The notes beneath the pieces are model-generated. The model saw only the letters and a list, made by a program, of their open reading frames with translations. It was not told the DNA's origin and did not search any database. The position numbers and the translations under genes are program-made. This document shows, in pieces, positions 62,007 through 64,000 of a stretch of 64,000 bases of DNA (the first letter of the stretch is position 1; each line of letters begins with the position of its first letter). The stretch spans positions 62,001 through 126,000 of the forward strand of contig JBALWA010000002.1 in assembly GCA_036960305.1 (NCBI GenBank). Reading direction: 5' to 3'. Origin of the DNA: JBALVT01 sp036960305 (GTDB lineage Bacteria > Pseudomonadota > Gammaproteobacteria > Pseudomonadales > Halieaceae).

Positions 62007-64000
62007 GTAAATCAAATAAGAGCGGTAATTCAACATTCTGGACTACAGCCATTACGTTCGGGATCCTGGCGTGTCTTGGCGGGGTAGTTTACACATTCAT
62101 CATGATTCAACAGGAGGCAGGGCAGGAAGGGCAGAGCCGTATTCTTGCAAATGACCTACGTCTGACTTCGCAGGAGGTTGTTGTTAAGTCTCGTGAGACA
62201 GGCCGCGGTGATGCAAGTAAGGCAAAAGAACTTGCGGCAGGCGTTGAAAGTTTCAACAGCCAGCTGGCTCTGTTGGATGGCACTGGTCTGGACAATGAGG
62301 TGAGCGCCATTAAAACACAGTGGCAGCCTGTACAGGAGGCAGCACAGACCTTGATTACCACCGCCCCTCGTATCGAGTTTATTCACGGTGTATCCAAGGA
62401 ACTGGAAGAGAACATTCGCCCAATCCAAAGCGAGTTTGCCAGTGTGGTTGACATAGTCCGGGACGAAAACGTCTCTTCGGATACGATTGCTGCTGCTCAG
62501 AAAACCCTTTGGTTGACAGAGCGAATTGCCAGAAATATTGACAAGATTCTTACCGGTGAGAGTGAGAGCCAAGTTGCGGCAGATGAATTTCGCAGTGACG
62601 CGGCGAGCTTTATCCGAATCGTTGAGGCACTGCAAAGGGGCAACAAGGTAATGGGTGTGCAAAAGCTGAAAGATGCTGATGCCATAGAGTCTATTACAGC
62701 TGCTTCAAACATGTTCCTGGTTGTATCAACATCTATTGATCAGATTGCGTCCGCATCGCCCGAGCTTCGTGCTGCTGCTGCGGCACGCCAGTCAATCTCG
62801 GATTCCAGCGCACAGCTCTCTGATGCTGTCCTTGCGCTGAAGCCAGCGATTGACAGCTTAAACACTGGCAGGTTGTTTGATCGCGGTACTCTGATGGTTC
62901 TGTTTGGTGCCCCAGCCGTGCTTGCTGTAGGTCTGTTGATTTTCATGTACAGAAGTCAAAGACGTCGCGTGATCTACACGGAGGCCGGTGTTGCAGAAAT
63001 TAACGGCGCCCTGGTTAAGATTGCGGAAGGTGATCTGACAGTACAAGTTCCAGAAGGCAACTCGGTTACTCGCGATATTGCCCGGGAGATTAATGCTTCC
63101 ACAGGTCGCCAGCGAGAATTGATCCGAAACATTCGCACACCTTTTGAGGTGTCAGTGAAGGAGATTGGCAAGATTGGTGAGACCGCGCAGGGGCAGGTGG
63201 ACAAGGGTAAGGAACTGACACGATCTGTTGTCGACTCTACTACCGCTGCAACAGAGATGGTGAGAACCAGTGAGGAGATCAAGAGCTCTACTGTAGAGGC
63301 AGCAAAAACGACCGAGAAAAACCGTAAGCAGGTAGCTCGCGGGTACGAACTGACCCAGGATATGTCAAAGGCATCGGTTGACGTACGTGAGTCGGTACAG
63401 GAAACCTCCAAGTCTGCCAAGCGACAGGGTGAGCTGATTCAGTCTGTAACAACAGCTGCAGAATATATTCAGTCTCTGAACACCAAGATCTCGGTTGTTG
63501 CGATTAACACCCGGATTGAGGCCGAGAAGGCTGGTGAGCATGGTCGTCCGTTCCTGGGTATTGCCGAGGCGATTGGTGACCTTCTGCGCGAAGCGGAAGA
63601 AGAGGGACGGAAAATTATTTCCGAGGTACGCATGCTGCAAAACATGTCTGCTGAGAACCTTGGCAGTATGGAAAACACCGTGGGCACCGTTGTAACAATT
63701 CTCGAATATATTGACCGGCTGGACAGCTCGCTTGAGGAAATTAACGAAGGTTCTTCTGCGATTACCTCAATCATTACCTCGGTGGATGACGCGGCGGGAC
63801 AATCAGCCAACAGTGCGCTGCACATGAACAGCTCCATGTCCCGGATTAGTGAGCGTAACCTGGATATCAGTGAGTACAGTGAGTATACCCAGGAGGGTGT
63901 AAGTAGCCTGCAGACTTCCATGCGTGATGTGGCCGAGAACCTTAGCCAGTTCCGTATTGGAGATGACGATCTGAAAGCTGATCCTGCACCGGCAGATCGG
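62003..64000 (+). CDS. pilJ: PilJ-like methyl-accepting chemoreceptor, 3' end outside window
   Basis: At least 666 residues; no stop before the window ends. First membrane helix about 12-35 (FWTTAITFGILACLGGVVYTF), a helical periplasmic domain of about 255 residues rich in Ala/Ser/Gln (PilJ-type), second helix about 296-314, then HAMP and a coiled-coil signalling region. The hairpin tip is near 500-530: IEAEKAGEHGRPFLGIAEAI. The canonical GRGFAVVAxEVRxLA reads GRPFLGIAEAIGDLL, and the trimer-contact Arg is Lys, so CheA coupling may differ. A receptor partner kinase may follow beyond the edge. Confidence 0.85.
   Translation, partial: MSKSNKSGNSTFWTTAITFGILACLGGVVYTFIMIQQEAGQEGQSRILANDLRLTSQEVVVKSRETGRGDASKAKELAAGVESFNSQLALLDGTGLDNEVSAIKTQWQPVQEAAQTLITTAPRIEFIHGVSKELEENIRPIQSEFASVVDIVRDENVSSDTIAAAQKTLWLTERIARNIDKILTGESESQVAADEFRSDAASFIRIVEALQRGNKVMGVQKLKDADAIESITAASNMFLVVSTSIDQIASASPELRAAAAARQSISDSSAQLSDAVLALKPAIDSLNTGRLFDRGTLMVLFGAPAVLAVGLLIFMYRSQRRRVIYTEAGVAEINGALVKIAEGDLTVQVPEGNSVTRDIAREINASTGRQRELIRNIRTPFEVSVKEIGKIGETAQGQVDKGKELTRSVVDSTTAATEMVRTSEEIKSSTVEAAKTTEKNRKQVARGYELTQDMSKASVDVRESVQETSKSAKRQGELIQSVTTAAEYIQSLNTKISVVAINTRIEAEKAGEHGRPFLGIAEAIGDLLREAEEEGRKIISEVRMLQNMSAENLGSMENTVGTVVTILEYIDRLDSSLEEINEGSSAITSIITSVDDAAGQSANSALHMNSSMSRISERNLDISEYSEYTQEGVSSLQTSMRDVAENLSQFRIGDDDLKADPAPADR

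Noticed and set aside
1..64000. tRNA or rRNA genes, CRISPR arrays, IS elements, prophage or toxin-antitoxin genes
   Set aside because: Looked for on both strands by motif reading (CCA-type tRNA arms, regularly spaced repeats, transposase DDE blocks); none was seen. Short or diverged RNA genes could have been missed by eye.

Overview
The window looks like a chromosomal origin region of a Gram-negative gammaproteobacterium, probably marine and near the Cellvibrionales (Halieaceae/Spongiibacteraceae type). This rests on gene order (atpIBEFHAGDC, parB-parA-rsmG-mnmG, mnmE-yidC-yidD-rnpA-rpmH, dnaA-dnaN-recF-gyrB), on argA/argE, ubiC/ubiA and hexR, on a TRAP transporter, and on Pil/Chp-like chemosensory genes. 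The gammaproteobacterial placement is strong; the family-level placement is an inference. No rRNA, tRNA, IS element or CRISPR array was seen.

Layout. 1-3.6 kb: a phosphate permease (cut by the window edge), then argE and argA. 3.7-10 kb: a branched-chain amino acid block with ilvD, a divergent lipoprotein, leuA with an ACT-less threonine dehydratase-like gene, and an Lrp/AsnC regulator facing leuA across a structured leader. 10-19.5 kb: SDR, Bcr/CflA exporter, cysteine synthase, DUF1415, a rubredoxin-rubredoxin reductase fusion, ubiC-ubiA, a FemAB-like protein, DUF938 and yaaA. 19.5-28.5 kb: a TRAP transporter whose dctQM and dctP genes converge across two other genes, then uvrD, hexR, an acidic SPOR protein and a small exported protein. 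28.5-33 kb: glmU-glmS-sirB facing a TrmB-type regulator, with two matching palindromes between them.

33-49 kb: the ATP synthase operon, parAB, rsmG, mnmG, mnmE, yidC, yidD, rnpA and rpmH, all on the minus strand. 49.2-56.1 kb: oriC-like DNA, then dnaA-dnaN-recF-gyrB on the plus strand. Two perfect parS palindromes lie inside recF. A second AT-rich stretch with DnaA-box-like sites lies between mnmG and mnmE, the place where E. coli has its oriC.

56.2-64 kb is the accessory part and the most unusual. It begins with the decayed remnant of an Asp/Glu-racemase-type gene. Next comes an 873-residue protein that appears to combine PAS, degenerate GGDEF, GAF, a degenerate sigma-54-type AAA+ module and two Fis-like helix-turn-helices. 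After it come an XRE-like protein, a stand-alone CheB esterase, and a pilG-pilI-pilJ-like operon behind an exact CRP/Vfr-type palindrome. No CheA is inside the window; it may lie beyond the right edge. This looks like a non-canonical relative of the Pil-Chp system with a built-in degenerate transcription-factor-like protein.
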